A stretch of 64,000 nucleotides of DNA, taken from assembly GCF_000369405.1 (NCBI RefSeq), contig NZ_KB850000.1, positions 1,074,768-1,138,767 on the forward strand, given 5' to 3'. The stretch's first letter is position 1. Each line of letters begins with the position of its first letter. Of this stretch, positions 34,183-42,966 are shown piece after piece. Made by a program: the position numbers and the translations under genes. This stretch comes from Acinetobacter sp. ANC 3929. Lineage in GTDB: Bacteria; Pseudomonadota; Gammaproteobacteria; Pseudomonadales; Moraxellaceae. The notes beneath the pieces were generated by a model. That model ran no database searches. It worked only from the letters and a program-made list of their open reading frames with translations, and was not told the DNA's origin.

Positions 34183-34649
34183 ATGAATAATTTTATAAAT
34201 CGCCCAACCTCGGCCTTTATTGCAGCGAGCTGGGTAGCCTTACTCGCTGGAGCAGTAGGCTTTATGATTGGTTTGTGGAACGCCAATATGCCGCTGCATG
34301 AAAAAGCTACTATTTTGTGATCTTGCTTTATGGACTTTTTTCTGCGGCTTCTTTACAGAAAACTGTACGTGACCAACTTGAGGAAATACCAGTCACTGCC
34401 ATTTATTACGGTTTATGTTGGGCTTCAATGGCCGTTTGTATCGTTCTTTTACTGATTAGCTTATGGAATGCAGAACTCACCATGAGTGAAAAAGGCTTTT
34501 ATATCATGTCGTTTCTACTAAGCCTATTTGGTGTCGTCGCAACGCAAAAGAATATTCGTGACTTAAATTATTTACGTCTGCAATCTGAACTCAATCCCCG
34601 ACAACTAAAACTCGAAGATCAATCTATAAAAAATGATCAATTAGATTAA
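34183..34649 (+). pseudogene. yiaA: YiaA-family membrane protein, frameshifted
   Basis: The frame from ATG 34183 (AGGA upstream) reads MNNFINRPTSAFIAASWVAL through [16 protein letters not shown] and stops at 34318. The rest of the family sequence continues in another frame from about 34311 ([20 protein letters not shown] ... ). The family normally has EKGYYF at the join, so one base is missing near the A5 run at 34300-34312. The reading after repair is about 154 residues with two YiaA repeats of paired membrane helices. It could be a true mutation, a sequencing error in the A run, or slippage on the A run. Function of YiaA proteins is not well known. Confidence 0.75.
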
Positions 34650-34660
34650 TTAAAAAATGA

Positions 34661-34692
34661 ATGAAACCTTAAAATAAGGTTTCATTTTTTTG
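34661..34692 (+). terminator. Intrinsic terminator after the yiaA-like gene
   Basis: ATGAAACCTTA-AAA-TAAGGTTTCAT, 11-bp stem, followed by a T run. Confidence 0.8.
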
Positions 34693-34884
34693 TGCATCGA
34701 TTAACTATCTTATTGTTTAATCAAACTTATCTCTCATTACTCATTCTTATCAGCAACAAAACACTACAATCTAGACACTAAAGAATAATAATTCAGGGAA
34801 GCTTCTCCATATTTTTATACTCAAACTTTGTTACATTTGCTGCCATTAGAAAGAGGTCCGCTTTGTTTCGGACACGGAGTCAAA

Positions 34885-35313
34885 ATGAAATTAAATGCTT
34901 GGTTATGTGCTGCAATCTTTGCAAGTTCATCACTCGTTACTGCCGCTCATGCTGATAATGCAACGCGTGTTGCTGCAACATCTGCACTTGGTAGTGTTGT
35001 AGGTACTGCAATTGGTAAAGAAATGGGTGGAAACAACGGTGCAATGATTGGTTCTGCCCTAGGTGGTGCTGGTGGTGCAGCAGCTGCAAGTAGCAAACGT
35101 ACACGTACAGAAGCTGCTATTGGTGGTGGTCTAGGTGGCGTTGGTGGTTATACTGTGGGTAAAAACCTTGGTGGCACTACAGGTGGTTATATCGGTGCTG
35201 CTGCTGGTGCTGCAGGTGGTTCTGCTCTAGGGCGTAAAGTCGGTCAAGACCGTGACTATGACAATTATCAGTCTAAGAAATACAAGAAAAAGAGAAAGCA
35301 CCGTCATCACTAA
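34885..35313 (+). CDS. Secreted glycine-zipper protein
   Basis: A 142-residue protein starting MKLNAWLCAAIFASSSLVTA with signal cleavage likely after AHA (about 23). The body is made of glycine-zipper repeats (GSALGGAGGAAA, GGGLGGVGG, GAAAGAAGGSALG), then a very basic tail (KKYKKKRKHRHH). Glycine-zipper proteins insert into or line the outer membrane or periplasm. ATG 34885 is chosen for the signal peptide. Function unknown. Confidence 0.75.
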   Translation: MKLNAWLCAAIFASSSLVTAAHADNATRVAATSALGSVVGTAIGKEMGGNNGAMIGSALGGAGGAAAASSKRTRTEAAIGGGLGGVGGYTVGKNLGGTTGGYIGAAAGAAGGSALGRKVGQDRDYDNYQSKKYKKKRKHRHH

Positions 35314-35317
35314 TTCC

Positions 35318-35342
35318 AAAAGCACCTTCGGGTGCTTTTTTA
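35318..35342 (+). terminator. Intrinsic terminator after glycine-zipper gene
   Basis: AGCACC-TTCG-GGTGCT followed by T6: a tetraloop terminator 8 bases after the stop. Confidence 0.88.
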
Positions 35343-35459
35343 TGGCCCAGATTTTCCCTAAACATCTATAAAATCCTGAGTAAAATGCTAGGTTGAATCC
35401 TTGCGCTGAACTTTTTAGAATAATTCCTTATTTTTTATATGCCTTTTTTATTCTGCATC

Positions 35460-36827
35460 ATGAATACTGAATTACTCTCTCCTGCTGGTTCACTTAAAAA
35501 TATGCGTTATGCCTTTGCTTATGGTGCCGATGCCGTTTACGCAGGCCAACCACGTTATAGCTTACGCGTGCGCAACAATGAATTTGACCATGACAATTTA
35601 AAAATCGGTATTGATGAGGCGCATGAGTTAGGCAAAAAATTTTATGTGGTGGTCAATATCCAGCCGCATAACAGCAAGCTAAAAAACTTTATCCGAGATA
35701 TCGAACCCATTATTGCCATGCAACCAGATGCACTGATTATGTCTGATCCTGGTTTGATTATGCTGGTGCGCGAACATTTCCCTGAAATGCAGATTCATTT
35801 ATCTGTACAGGCCAATGCTATTAACTGGGCCACGGTAAAATTCTGGAAAGACTACGGTCTAAGTCGCGTGATCTTTTCACGAGAACTCTCACTCGAAGAA
35901 ATTGCAGAAATCCAAAGCTATGTCCCCGAAATCGAACTGGAAGTATTCGTGCATGGTGCACTCTGTATGGCCTATTCAGGTCGTTGCTTGTTATCTGGCT
36001 ATATGAATAAACGTGATGCTAACCAAGGTGCTTGCACCAATGCCTGTCGTTGGGACTATAAAATCCACGCAGCGCAAGAAGATGCCAATGGTGATGTCAT
36101 TCCAGTTCAGCAGGTCGATACTCAACAGCAATGTTGCTCACAAACATCAAAGTCAACAGAACTTGCCCAAACTGTTTTGATACAACGTAATGATGAAGAC
36201 ATGTTTGCCGCTGAAGAAGATGAGCATGGCACTTATTTTATGAACTCTAAAGACTTACGCGCAGTGCAACATGTGGATCATCTGACTCAAATCGGCGTTG
36301 CTTCTTTAAAAATTGAAGGACGGACCAAATCTTATTTTTATTGTGCCCGCACTGCACAGATTTATCGCAAAGCCATTGATGATGCACTTATAGGTAAAGT
36401 TTTTGACCCAAGCTTAATGACGCAACTAGAAGGTTTAGCGAACCGTGGTTATACCGAAGGTTTCTTGCGACGCCATGTGCATAGCGATTATCAAAATTAT
36501 GCAGACGGATCATCACATTTTGACTATCAACAATTTTGTGGTGAAGTGATTGGACGTCATGGTGATTATATCCAGATCGAGGTTAAAAACCGCTTTGTGA
36601 TTGGTGATTCGCTTGAGTTGATGACACCCAAAGGTAATATCAACTTCAAATTAAAACAGATGCGTGATCTCAAAGACAATCCCATTGAAAGTGCCAAAGG
36701 TTCGGGACATATCGTGGAAATTCCATTTTCCCCAGAAGTTGATATTCAATATGCACTCTTGATTCGCAATCTGCCACATGCCACAACCAAGTTGCAATCT
36801 GCTACTTTGGCCTATTCGGCAGATTAA
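35460..36827 (+). CDS. trhP: tRNA 5-hydroxyuridine synthesis protein, U32 peptidase family
   Basis: A 455-residue YegQ/TrhP-type protein: start MNTELLSPAGSLKNMRYAFA, then GADAVYAGQPRYSLR and the cysteine-containing motif GRCLLSGYMNKRDANQGACT. In E. coli TrhP is needed for prephenate-dependent 5-hydroxyuridine at tRNA position 34, with an iron-sulfur cluster. ATG 35460 is chosen by family start over ATG 35439. The ferredoxin gene follows one base after its stop, so they are co-expressed. A Q/C-rich insert (QQVDTQQQCCSQTSKSTE) near 218-235 is unusual. Confidence 0.88.
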   Translation: MNTELLSPAGSLKNMRYAFAYGADAVYAGQPRYSLRVRNNEFDHDNLKIGIDEAHELGKKFYVVVNIQPHNSKLKNFIRDIEPIIAMQPDALIMSDPGLIMLVREHFPEMQIHLSVQANAINWATVKFWKDYGLSRVIFSRELSLEEIAEIQSYVPEIELEVFVHGALCMAYSGRCLLSGYMNKRDANQGACTNACRWDYKIHAAQEDANGDVIPVQQVDTQQQCCSQTSKSTELAQTVLIQRNDEDMFAAEEDEHGTYFMNSKDLRAVQHVDHLTQIGVASLKIEGRTKSYFYCARTAQIYRKAIDDALIGKVFDPSLMTQLEGLANRGYTEGFLRRHVHSDYQNYADGSSHFDYQQFCGEVIGRHGDYIQIEVKNRFVIGDSLELMTPKGNINFKLKQMRDLKDNPIESAKGSGHIVEIPFSPEVDIQYALLIRNLPHATTKLQSATLAYSAD

Positions 36828-36828
36828 T

Positions 36829-37083
36829 ATGGCACTGCTGATTACCAATGCTTGTATCAATTGTGATATGTGTTTGCCTGAATGTCCCAATCAAGCGATT
36901 AATGAAGGTGCAAAAGTCTATGAAATTGATCCACTACGTTGCACTGAATGCATCGGTTTCTACATAGCACCCACCTGCCTAGCTGTCTGTCCCATCGATT
37001 GTATTCAGCCTGACCCTGTGTGGGTGGAATCTCCAGAGCAACTACGAATTAAATTCAATAACCTCAATTTATTCAAGCATTAA
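36829..37083 (+). CDS. yfhL: YfhL-type 2[4Fe-4S] ferredoxin
   Basis: An 84-residue ferredoxin starting MALLITNACINCDMCLPECP. The first cluster motif is CINCDMCLPECP and the second is CTECIGFYIAPTCLAVCP, with the extended spacing of the YfhL/Alvin type. It is a small electron carrier. Placement one base after trhP suggests that it supplies electrons or is otherwise paired with that enzyme; this is inference from the operon. Confidence 0.88.
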   Translation: MALLITNACINCDMCLPECPNQAINEGAKVYEIDPLRCTECIGFYIAPTCLAVCPIDCIQPDPVWVESPEQLRIKFNNLNLFKH

Positions 37084-37188
37084 AGACTTACTTACAGATA
37101 AATATAAATCCGTTAAAAGCATGGAAAGCGCCCATCCCATCCTCAACGCACAACAGCTCATCATGATTTGGCTCTTTAAGCCCAGTAC

Positions 37189-37204
37189 TGGCATCAAAAT
37201 TGCT
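37189..37204 (+). promoter_or_regulatory. Sigma-54 promoter before permease gene
   Basis: TGGCATCAAAATTGCT: GG and GC separated by 10 bases, as in the TGGCAC-N5-TTGC consensus. It lies 49 bases before the permease ATG, with an expected start point near 37215 inside the operator. Confidence 0.65.
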
Positions 37205-37209
37205 AATTA

Positions 37210-37237
37210 GTATTACGTTTTATTCAATTAGTATTAC
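37210..37237 (+). promoter_or_regulatory. 28-bp operator, copy a
   Basis: GTATTAC-N14-GTATTAC. The same arrangement, read in the direction of transcription, is at 43137-43110 and 48491-48464. Total length 28 bp equals the E. coli NikR operator (GTATGA-N16-TCATAC). It overlaps the expected sigma-54 start point, so binding should repress. Confidence 0.65.
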
Positions 37238-37252
37238 TACGGGTGTGCACCT

Positions 37253-38188
37253 ATGCATCATTCAGTATTGTCAAAAAGGAAAAAGCTTTATTTGAGTTTG
37301 GGGTCTTTTCTCGTTCCCATCCTGATCTGGAGCTGTGTCAGTTACTTACCTTTTATCTGGCATCCACAAGTTCAAATTACCAATGCAGGCTCAGCCACTT
37401 ATCTACAAGCTGGAACCCGAATAGATAAGCAGGCTTATTATGTAGAGGCTCAAGATGCCGTCAATCAAGGCAAAACACCACCTACAGGTATTCTAGTCAA
37501 TCCAATTTATTTGCCTGCACCGCATCAAGTAGCGAAAGCACTTTTTACTTCGTTTACGACGCCACCACAACAGGCTGACGCACCTTGGTTACATCAAAGC
37601 CTATGGCATAGTATCAAAATTGTTTTTACAGCATTTTTTATCTCTTCATTGATCGGTGTACCGCTTGGCATTCTGTGTGGCTTCTCAAATACCATCTCCA
37701 AGCTAACAGAACCCTTTGTCGAGTTCTTTCGCTATTTGCCTGCACCCGCCTTTGGGGCATTGGCAGTGGCAATTTTAGGCATTAATGATGCCCCGAAAAT
37801 TGCCATTATCGTGATTGGTACATTATTTCAGCAAGTTCTGATTATTGCCAATACCACCCGTATGGTCGATCGTGGCTTGGTTGAAGCAGGTTATACCCTT
37901 GGCACCAATAAGCTCAAAAGCCTATTTCATGTAGTGATTCCTGCCGCACTACCTGACATTTATCGCGATCAACGTGTATTACTCGGTTGGGCATGGACCT
38001 ATTTGATTGTGTCTGAACTGATCGGTGCGACCTCAGGAATTACATGGTTCATTACGCAGCAAGCGCGTTATCAGAACTTTGACAATGTTTATGCAGCTAT
38101 CCTGATTATCGGGGTGATTGGACTGTTATGTGATTTGATTCTAATGAAACTCGGCAGCTACCTATTTAAATGGAAAAAGGGAGTATAA
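37253..38188 (+). CDS. ABC transporter permease, urea/guanidine-carboxylase associated
   Basis: A 311-residue permease with an N-terminal membrane anchor (about 13-33), a periplasmic insert (about 35-110) and about five more spans. The EAA-type loop is RGLVEAGYTLGTNKLKSLFH near 203-222. The SsuC/TauC-like family member with a long N-terminal extension is typically found beside urea carboxylase genes. It shares promoter and operator types with the carboxylase operon. The ATPase gene starts two bases after its stop. Confidence 0.8.
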   Translation: MHHSVLSKRKKLYLSLGSFLVPILIWSCVSYLPFIWHPQVQITNAGSATYLQAGTRIDKQAYYVEAQDAVNQGKTPPTGILVNPIYLPAPHQVAKALFTSFTTPPQQADAPWLHQSLWHSIKIVFTAFFISSLIGVPLGILCGFSNTISKLTEPFVEFFRYLPAPAFGALAVAILGINDAPKIAIIVIGTLFQQVLIIANTTRMVDRGLVEAGYTLGTNKLKSLFHVVIPAALPDIYRDQRVLLGWAWTYLIVSELIGATSGITWFITQQARYQNFDNVYAAILIIGVIGLLCDLILMKLGSYLFKWKKGV

Positions 38189-38190
38189 AT

Positions 38191-39069
38191 ATGACGGATG
38201 ATTTTGATGCCAAAACATATTTTGAGCATATTTATACGCGTCCCGTGATGTTGGAAACCAAGCAACTGACGCAAATTTTTCAGCATGGTGCTTCAGAACG
38301 AATTGTGCTCAACCAAATTGATTTACGTATTCATAAACGTGAGTTTGTCTGTGTGATTGGTCCTTCTGGATGTGGAAAATCAACCTTAAGCCGAGTGGTT
38401 GCAGGTCTAGATGACTACCACAGTGGTGAGGTTCTGGTTGAAGGACAAAAGATTAAAGGCCCAAGTTCGGAGCGTGGCATGGTGTTTCAAGGCTATACCT
38501 TATTTCCATGGAAAACCGTTAAAGAAAATGTCATGTTTGGCCCTTTGATGAAAGGCATCAGTCAAACTCGTGCCGAAGAAATGGCGCGTGAATGGATCAA
38601 TATTATTGGCTTAGAAAAATATGAAAATCAGTTTCCACATGAACTTTCAGGTGGGATGAAACAGCGTGTCGCCATTGCCCGTGCCTTGGTCAATGAACCC
38701 AAAATTTTACTCATGGATGAGCCATTCGGTGCACTTGATCCCTACACCCGACAAAAAATGCAGAAGCATTTGATGGACTTGTGGCAAAACATTGATATCA
38801 CCATTTTATTTGTCACGCATGATATGGATGAAGCCATTTTATTGGCAGATCGTATTGTGGCTTTAAAAGCGAATCCAGGTGAGGTCAAAGAGATTATTGA
38901 GGTCAATTTACCACGTCCACGAAGTATGGAACTGATGCATTCACCTGAATTTAAACAACTACGGCAGCGTGTTGATCTGTTGGTGCATCATCAAGAGGAA
39001 CAACTCGATCCTGCGCTACAAGATTTACCTAAAATCCCACGTATGACCCAAATGAGTACACACAAATAA
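38191..39069 (+). CDS. ABC transporter ATPase, nitrate/sulfonate/taurine type
   Basis: A 292-residue ATPase: Walker A GPSGCGKST, Q-loop MVFQGYTLFPW, signature LSGGMKQR, Walker B ILLMDEPF and H-loop VTHDMDEA are all present. ATG 38191 is set by AAGGGAG upstream. It energises the preceding permease and probably uses the binding lipoprotein at 41414, the only unpaired one with the same promoter/operator type. Confidence 0.9.
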   Translation: MTDDFDAKTYFEHIYTRPVMLETKQLTQIFQHGASERIVLNQIDLRIHKREFVCVIGPSGCGKSTLSRVVAGLDDYHSGEVLVEGQKIKGPSSERGMVFQGYTLFPWKTVKENVMFGPLMKGISQTRAEEMAREWINIIGLEKYENQFPHELSGGMKQRVAIARALVNEPKILLMDEPFGALDPYTRQKMQKHLMDLWQNIDITILFVTHDMDEAILLADRIVALKANPGEVKEIIEVNLPRPRSMELMHSPEFKQLRQRVDLLVHHQEEQLDPALQDLPKIPRMTQMSTHK

Positions 39070-39134
39070 AATAGCGTTTGGGACGACCCAATCTGCTTCA
39101 TTTATTGCTGGACGACCAGCCAATGGTGAATCTC

Positions 39135-40124
39135 ATGAACCATGATTATGTGTTGCCCTTAATTGATATTTCACTCCTAAACAGCGCGAGTTTAGAAGAT
39201 CGTAAACAGGTGGTGCAGCAACTTGATCAAGCCTGTAAAGACATCGGCTTCTTATACATTCAAGGGGAACAATTTCAACCCGAACTGTTCGATCAGTTAA
39301 AACAAACCGCGCAGCAATATTTTAGCCAAGACCAAGCCACTAAAATGCAGCATTATATTGGTCTTTCCGAAAATCATAGTGGTTATGTGCCTATCGGTGA
39401 AGAACAATTCAAAGCCAATGTCTATGATTTAAAAGAATCTTATGACATTAATTATGACTATCTCGGTGAGCTGCATCGTCGTCCTTTGCTTGGCCCAACG
39501 CTATGGCCTGAGGACACCTCCTTTAAACACACCGTCTTAAATTATTATCAACATATCAAAGCCATCGGCAATCAGCTATTTAAAGCTTTCGCCTTAGTAC
39601 TTGATTTGAATGAAGATTTTTTTGAACCGCATTTAAAGCATGCACCAAGCCAATTGAGACTGATTCATTATCCTTATAACCCAGAGGCACAAGATCAATC
39701 GGGTATTGGCGCACATACCGACTATGAATGTTTTACCCTTTTATTTCCAACGGCTGATGGTTTACAAGTACTGAATAAACAAGGTGAATGGATCGATATT
39801 CCCTTAATTGAAAATACTATGGTGATGAATATTGGTGACATGATGGAAATCTTATCCAATGGCCGTTATCTGGCAACCAAGCATCGTGTTCGACGAGTTC
39901 AGCAAGAACGTTACTCTTTTCCGCTGTTCTTCTCCTGTGATTATGACTATCTGATTCAGCCACTGATTCCAAATGAAGCACCATTATATCCGCCAATGAA
40001 AGGTGGTGAGCATCTATTCAATCAAACCGCTCAAACCTTTATGTACCTCAAGCAACGAATTAAATCAGGTGAACTGGTACTTGAAAATGCCCGTCCGCTG
40101 TACTCCTTTGGTTTAAGTGAATAA
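39135..40124 (+). CDS. 2-oxoglutarate/Fe(II)-dependent oxygenase, isopenicillin-N-synthase family
   Basis: A 329-residue oxygenase. Iron ligands H194 and D196 (GAHTDYECF) and H250 (ATKHRV), and the 2-oxoglutarate RxS motif R259-Y-S261 (ERYSF), are complete, so it should be active. ATG 39135 has GGTGA upstream; ATG 39123 is an alternative. It lies in the unit with the transporter linked to the guanidine locus. Relatives are known that oxidise arginine or homoarginine and release guanidine, so hydroxylation of an imported guanidino compound is a testable idea, not shown. Confidence 0.85.
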   Translation: MNHDYVLPLIDISLLNSASLEDRKQVVQQLDQACKDIGFLYIQGEQFQPELFDQLKQTAQQYFSQDQATKMQHYIGLSENHSGYVPIGEEQFKANVYDLKESYDINYDYLGELHRRPLLGPTLWPEDTSFKHTVLNYYQHIKAIGNQLFKAFALVLDLNEDFFEPHLKHAPSQLRLIHYPYNPEAQDQSGIGAHTDYECFTLLFPTADGLQVLNKQGEWIDIPLIENTMVMNIGDMMEILSNGRYLATKHRVRRVQQERYSFPLFFSCDYDYLIQPLIPNEAPLYPPMKGGEHLFNQTAQTFMYLKQRIKSGELVLENARPLYSFGLSE

Positions 40125-40135
40125 GGAGCAAGTGA

Positions 40136-41011
40136 ATGAATCTAATCAATTTATTAACGCAACTTGCCCCCACACCAATTGATGAGCACTTGCCTATACC
40201 ACGCTACTTACTGGGATGCTTTAGACGTAAAAGTATCAGCTTCTTCAACGGCATGACGGACGAAAAAACCATTGTGTATTGGTTTCAGTCCAAATCTTTC
40301 AGCATTGACCTACGACTGATCGATGCCAATCAAACCACAGTACATGATCGACAAGGATGGATTGGCGATACTCTATGGGATTCAGATCGCGAATTACTCT
40401 CTTGGCAGGTTCATCAAAACTATCAGAATCATATTCAATGGCCTGAACCTGCTAAGCTTTACCCAATAGGCAACAGTATTTTAGAGTTTTCACCTTCCCA
40501 TGCGTACGTAGAAGATTGGCGGCAACAGGCTCAACAGGGCTTATTGCTCGGTTTACGTCTATTTCAAATGCAACATGCGGCAACACAACAGATGATACCT
40601 ATGGACGGTGGTCTGATCATCACAGATCAGCATATCGCTTATGCACAATCACGCCTTCCACAACGACAAAATCAACTGAAAAAAGGCCCGATTAATCATC
40701 CTGAAAATGATCTAAAAGCAATTGAAAGCTATGAAGTGTCTGTCGCTTTAAATGGTTGCAATATCAGTTTTAGTACAATCAGCAGTCGTTTGCAGCAATC
40801 AATTTCACTCGATGATTTTGAAATGGAAAATGCCACCACCCTGACCCAACTGAAACAGATTGAAGGTGAGTTGTATCGACTTTATTTTCACCTGGATATG
40901 TATCAACCTGATTTTGTATTTAATACCACAACCGCAACCACCACGGATACACAACAATGGTTGGCTGCTGAACATAAGCATTTATTAAAAAATGCCACAG
41001 GGATTTACTAA
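40136..41011 (+). CDS. Unrecognised protein in the oxygenase unit
   Basis: A 291-residue cytoplasmic protein (no signal, no membrane span) starting MNLINLLTQLAPTPIDEHLP, with AGGAG upstream. W- and Q-rich; it contains SFFNGMTDEKTIVYWFQSKS and SYEVSVALNGCNISFSTISS, suggesting a beta-barrel or lipocalin-like fold, but no family is recognised. It is the last gene of the permease-ATPase-oxygenase unit and is followed by a terminator-like hairpin, so a linked function is likely. Confidence 0.7.
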   Translation: MNLINLLTQLAPTPIDEHLPIPRYLLGCFRRKSISFFNGMTDEKTIVYWFQSKSFSIDLRLIDANQTTVHDRQGWIGDTLWDSDRELLSWQVHQNYQNHIQWPEPAKLYPIGNSILEFSPSHAYVEDWRQQAQQGLLLGLRLFQMQHAATQQMIPMDGGLIITDQHIAYAQSRLPQRQNQLKKGPINHPENDLKAIESYEVSVALNGCNISFSTISSRLQQSISLDDFEMENATTLTQLKQIEGELYRLYFHLDMYQPDFVFNTTTATTTDTQQWLAAEHKHLLKNATGIY

Positions 41012-41040
41012 TCCTGTTTGTATGCGATTGATCTGGACAA

Positions 41041-41080
41041 GGACGATTGTGACAAATAGTTCTATCACAATCGTCCTGTT
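41041..41080 (+). terminator. Hairpin after the oxygenase unit
   Basis: GGACGATTGTGA, 12 bases, TCACAATCGTCC: perfect 12-bp stem 30 bases past the stop, without a strong T run. Confidence 0.6.
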
Positions 41081-41262
41081 GATTTAGAATCTGAGAATAT
41101 AAAAAATCGCTCTTCAACTAAGTTAAATATTACAAATCTAAATTCATCAACAAAATGATACTCGAAAATGTCATCTGCAACCTGCCTGCGATCTATAAAA
41201 CTATTGTCTTTGCAATATCTATATTTAAATGAAACAAGAGAACAGGTTTTGCAAATGACAAT

Positions 41263-41318
41263 GGTTTTGCCTACTTTTCCCGAAATGAGAAACATCGTTT
41301 CGTAAGGTAGGCAAAACC
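41263..41318. repeat. Nested inverted repeat
   Basis: Outer arms GGTTTTGCCTAC (41263-41274) and GTAGGCAAAACC (41307-41318) enclose inner arms CGAAA (41281-41285) and TTTCG (41298-41302). It could be a structured RNA, a protein site or a relic of a small mobile element. Confidence 0.55.
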
Positions 41319-41413
41319 GAAGGTTAATTTAATAATAAGACGAGATGTATATATGACTCCGCTATGATTTTTTATTTTGGATGCATTGAAAATAAATCTG
41401 ATCAAACAAAGCA

Positions 41414-42445
41414 CTATTTGGACTCATCCACCAAAGCTGGATAAATCAAGCCATCTACATCCACTTCAGTTTTATAAATGCCATTACTGAGATTGAATTG
41501 ATTGACGTGATAGGTCGAACCATAAATCGAGTCAAAGCCTGTTCCTTTCTGGAACACTTTCTTATTCGCAGCAATATCCAATAAATGTGTCCCCTCAATA
41601 AATTGCTCATACTGTTGAGGATCAACACCAACACGGTTGGCCATGATCTTTACTGCATCGGCATGTGTTGCAGGGTCTTGGATATACTTTACTGTTTTAT
41701 CCCACACTTGGATCAGCTTTTTCCAATCCTCTTTATGCACAGACAAATGACTTGGATTTACTGCCAAGGTATCGTAGATCAAGCCGGGTTTATCTTTGGA
41801 ACTATAAATAATTTTGGAACCTGCAACGGCTTTTAGGGCTTGATTGGCAACGGGTTGCCAAACTGCAATTGCATCAATATCCTGACTACCAAACACTTGA
41901 GGCAGTTCATTGGTCACCGAATTGACCAATTTAATGTCTGAAAAAGGAATCTTAGCATCCGTTAAAGCCGTCGATAATAGTAGGTGATCCACCAAACCTT
42001 TTTCCGTTGCAATCGATTTTCCTTTTAAATCCTGAATACTGTTGATGCCATTCTTGGCAATAATCACATCATTACCCGAAGAATAATCTGTAACCATAAT
42101 GATCATGCCCTTGCTCCCCCCAGAGGCATTCACCAAATTATCACCATTGGTAATAAACACCGCATCGAGTTGATTAGCGGCAAAGGCAGAAATCGATGCT
42201 GAATAATCAAACCATTTAAATTCAACATTTAAGCCAGCATCTTTTAACCAACCCTTTTCAATCGCCACTTGCCAAGCCACCCAACCTGGCCAATCACTAT
42301 AACCAATCGTCATTGGAGTCGTCGACATCGAATCTTTGGACTCCGTTGCTTTCTCTGCTGTTGGTATCTTAGCCGAATTATCACAAGCTGTCAGACCTAG
42401 TCCCAGCAGCATTGAAACAGATAATGTTGCTAATGCTTGCTTCAT
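41414..42445 (-). CDS. ABC transporter substrate-binding lipoprotein
   Basis: A 343-residue binding protein starting MKQALATLSVSMLLGLGLTAC: a lipoprotein signal with lipobox LTAC. The body is SsuA/NMT1-like (IGYSDWPGWVAWQVAIEKGW, AANQLDAVFITNGD). GGGGG precedes ATG 42445. Similar proteins accompany urea/guanidine carboxylase operons. It probably feeds the permease/ATPase pair at 37253-39069. Guanidine, urea or a relative is the expected ligand; sequence alone does not decide. Confidence 0.82.
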   Translation of the reverse strand: MKQALATLSVSMLLGLGLTACDNSAKIPTAEKATESKDSMSTTPMTIGYSDWPGWVAWQVAIEKGWLKDAGLNVEFKWFDYSASISAFAANQLDAVFITNGDNLVNASGGSKGMIIMVTDYSSGNDVIIAKNGINSIQDLKGKSIATEKGLVDHLLLSTALTDAKIPFSDIKLVNSVTNELPQVFGSQDIDAIAVWQPVANQALKAVAGSKIIYSSKDKPGLIYDTLAVNPSHLSVHKEDWKKLIQVWDKTVKYIQDPATHADAVKIMANRVGVDPQQYEQFIEGTHLLDIAANKKVFQKGTGFDSIYGSTYHVNQFNLSNGIYKTEVDVDGLIYPALVDESK

Positions 42446-42528
42446 AATCACCCCCTATCTTTTTTAAAAATTTTGCCGTGAAATCATTTAAATCATGTGT
42501 TTAGCGACAATACGGATGCCGCTGCGTC

Positions 42529-42966
42529 CTAATCATTTTGCTGTAAGGGTGGCATCACGGCATCCATGAGTTCTAGATGCCCCTTTATGACCCCTTTTAA
42601 AGCAGTAAACTGTTGGCTAATCTGTTTGAGGTCATTACTGCCACCTTGTAACAGCATGACTTCCAATATTTTTTGTTGATCCAGTTGAATATGTAATGAA
42701 CTGATCACCTGTTCTAAAAATTTTTGCTGTAAATCTAAAAGTTGCATACGCAATGGCATACAACTAGCGTCGTACAGCAAGGTCAGTGTGCCGACCATGA
42801 CTGCATTTTGCTGTGCCTGTTCAGCAATTAAATGCTTGTTGATCATGTCGACTATCGCCTGAGAACGACTTTCATAATGCGCTTCGACAATGGTTTGATC
42901 TAAGGCTTCAACCGTCTTTTCAGGTACAGTAATACTGATTCGAGTCAGTTTAGGACGAGCATTCAT
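42529..42966 (-). CDS. NikR-like ribbon-helix-helix regulator without nickel ligands
   Basis: A 145-residue protein. The N-terminal ribbon-helix-helix (RISITVPEKTVEALDQTI, then SRSQAIVDMINKHL) and C-terminal ACT-like domain (SSLHIQLDQQKILEVMLLQG ... GVIKGHLELM) match NikR in length and layout. Of the four E. coli NikR nickel ligands H76, H87, H89 and C95, only H87 is kept (H92 here); the others align to Q81, Q94 and I100. A nickel sensor is therefore unlikely. It lies between the carboxylase gene and the binding lipoprotein, under a sigma-54 promoter and one of the three shared operators. Confidence 0.82.
   Translation of the reverse strand: MNARPKLTRISITVPEKTVEALDQTIVEAHYESRSQAIVDMINKHLIAEQAQQNAVMVGTLTLLYDASCMPLRMQLLDLQQKFLEQVISSLHIQLDQQKILEVMLLQGGSNDLKQISQQFTALKGVIKGHLELMDAVMPPLQQND

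Larger units (their letters stand above)
41012..41413. other. 402-bp spacer without gene, two inverted repeats
   Basis: It holds a 12-bp stem (41041-41076) that likely ends the plus-strand unit and a nested repeat (41263-41318). Minus-strand frames here have no ribosome site or recognisable motif. It separates two convergent units. Confidence 0.6.

Noticed and set aside
37084..37252. Second ykkC riboswitch before the permease gene
   Set aside because: The conserved CTAGGGTTCCG and ACACGG...AAGCCC segments are absent; only the sigma-54 element and operator are seen.
41065..41295. 76-codon minus-strand frame in the 402-bp gap
   Set aside because: No ribosome site, no recognised motif, and it crosses a terminator stem.
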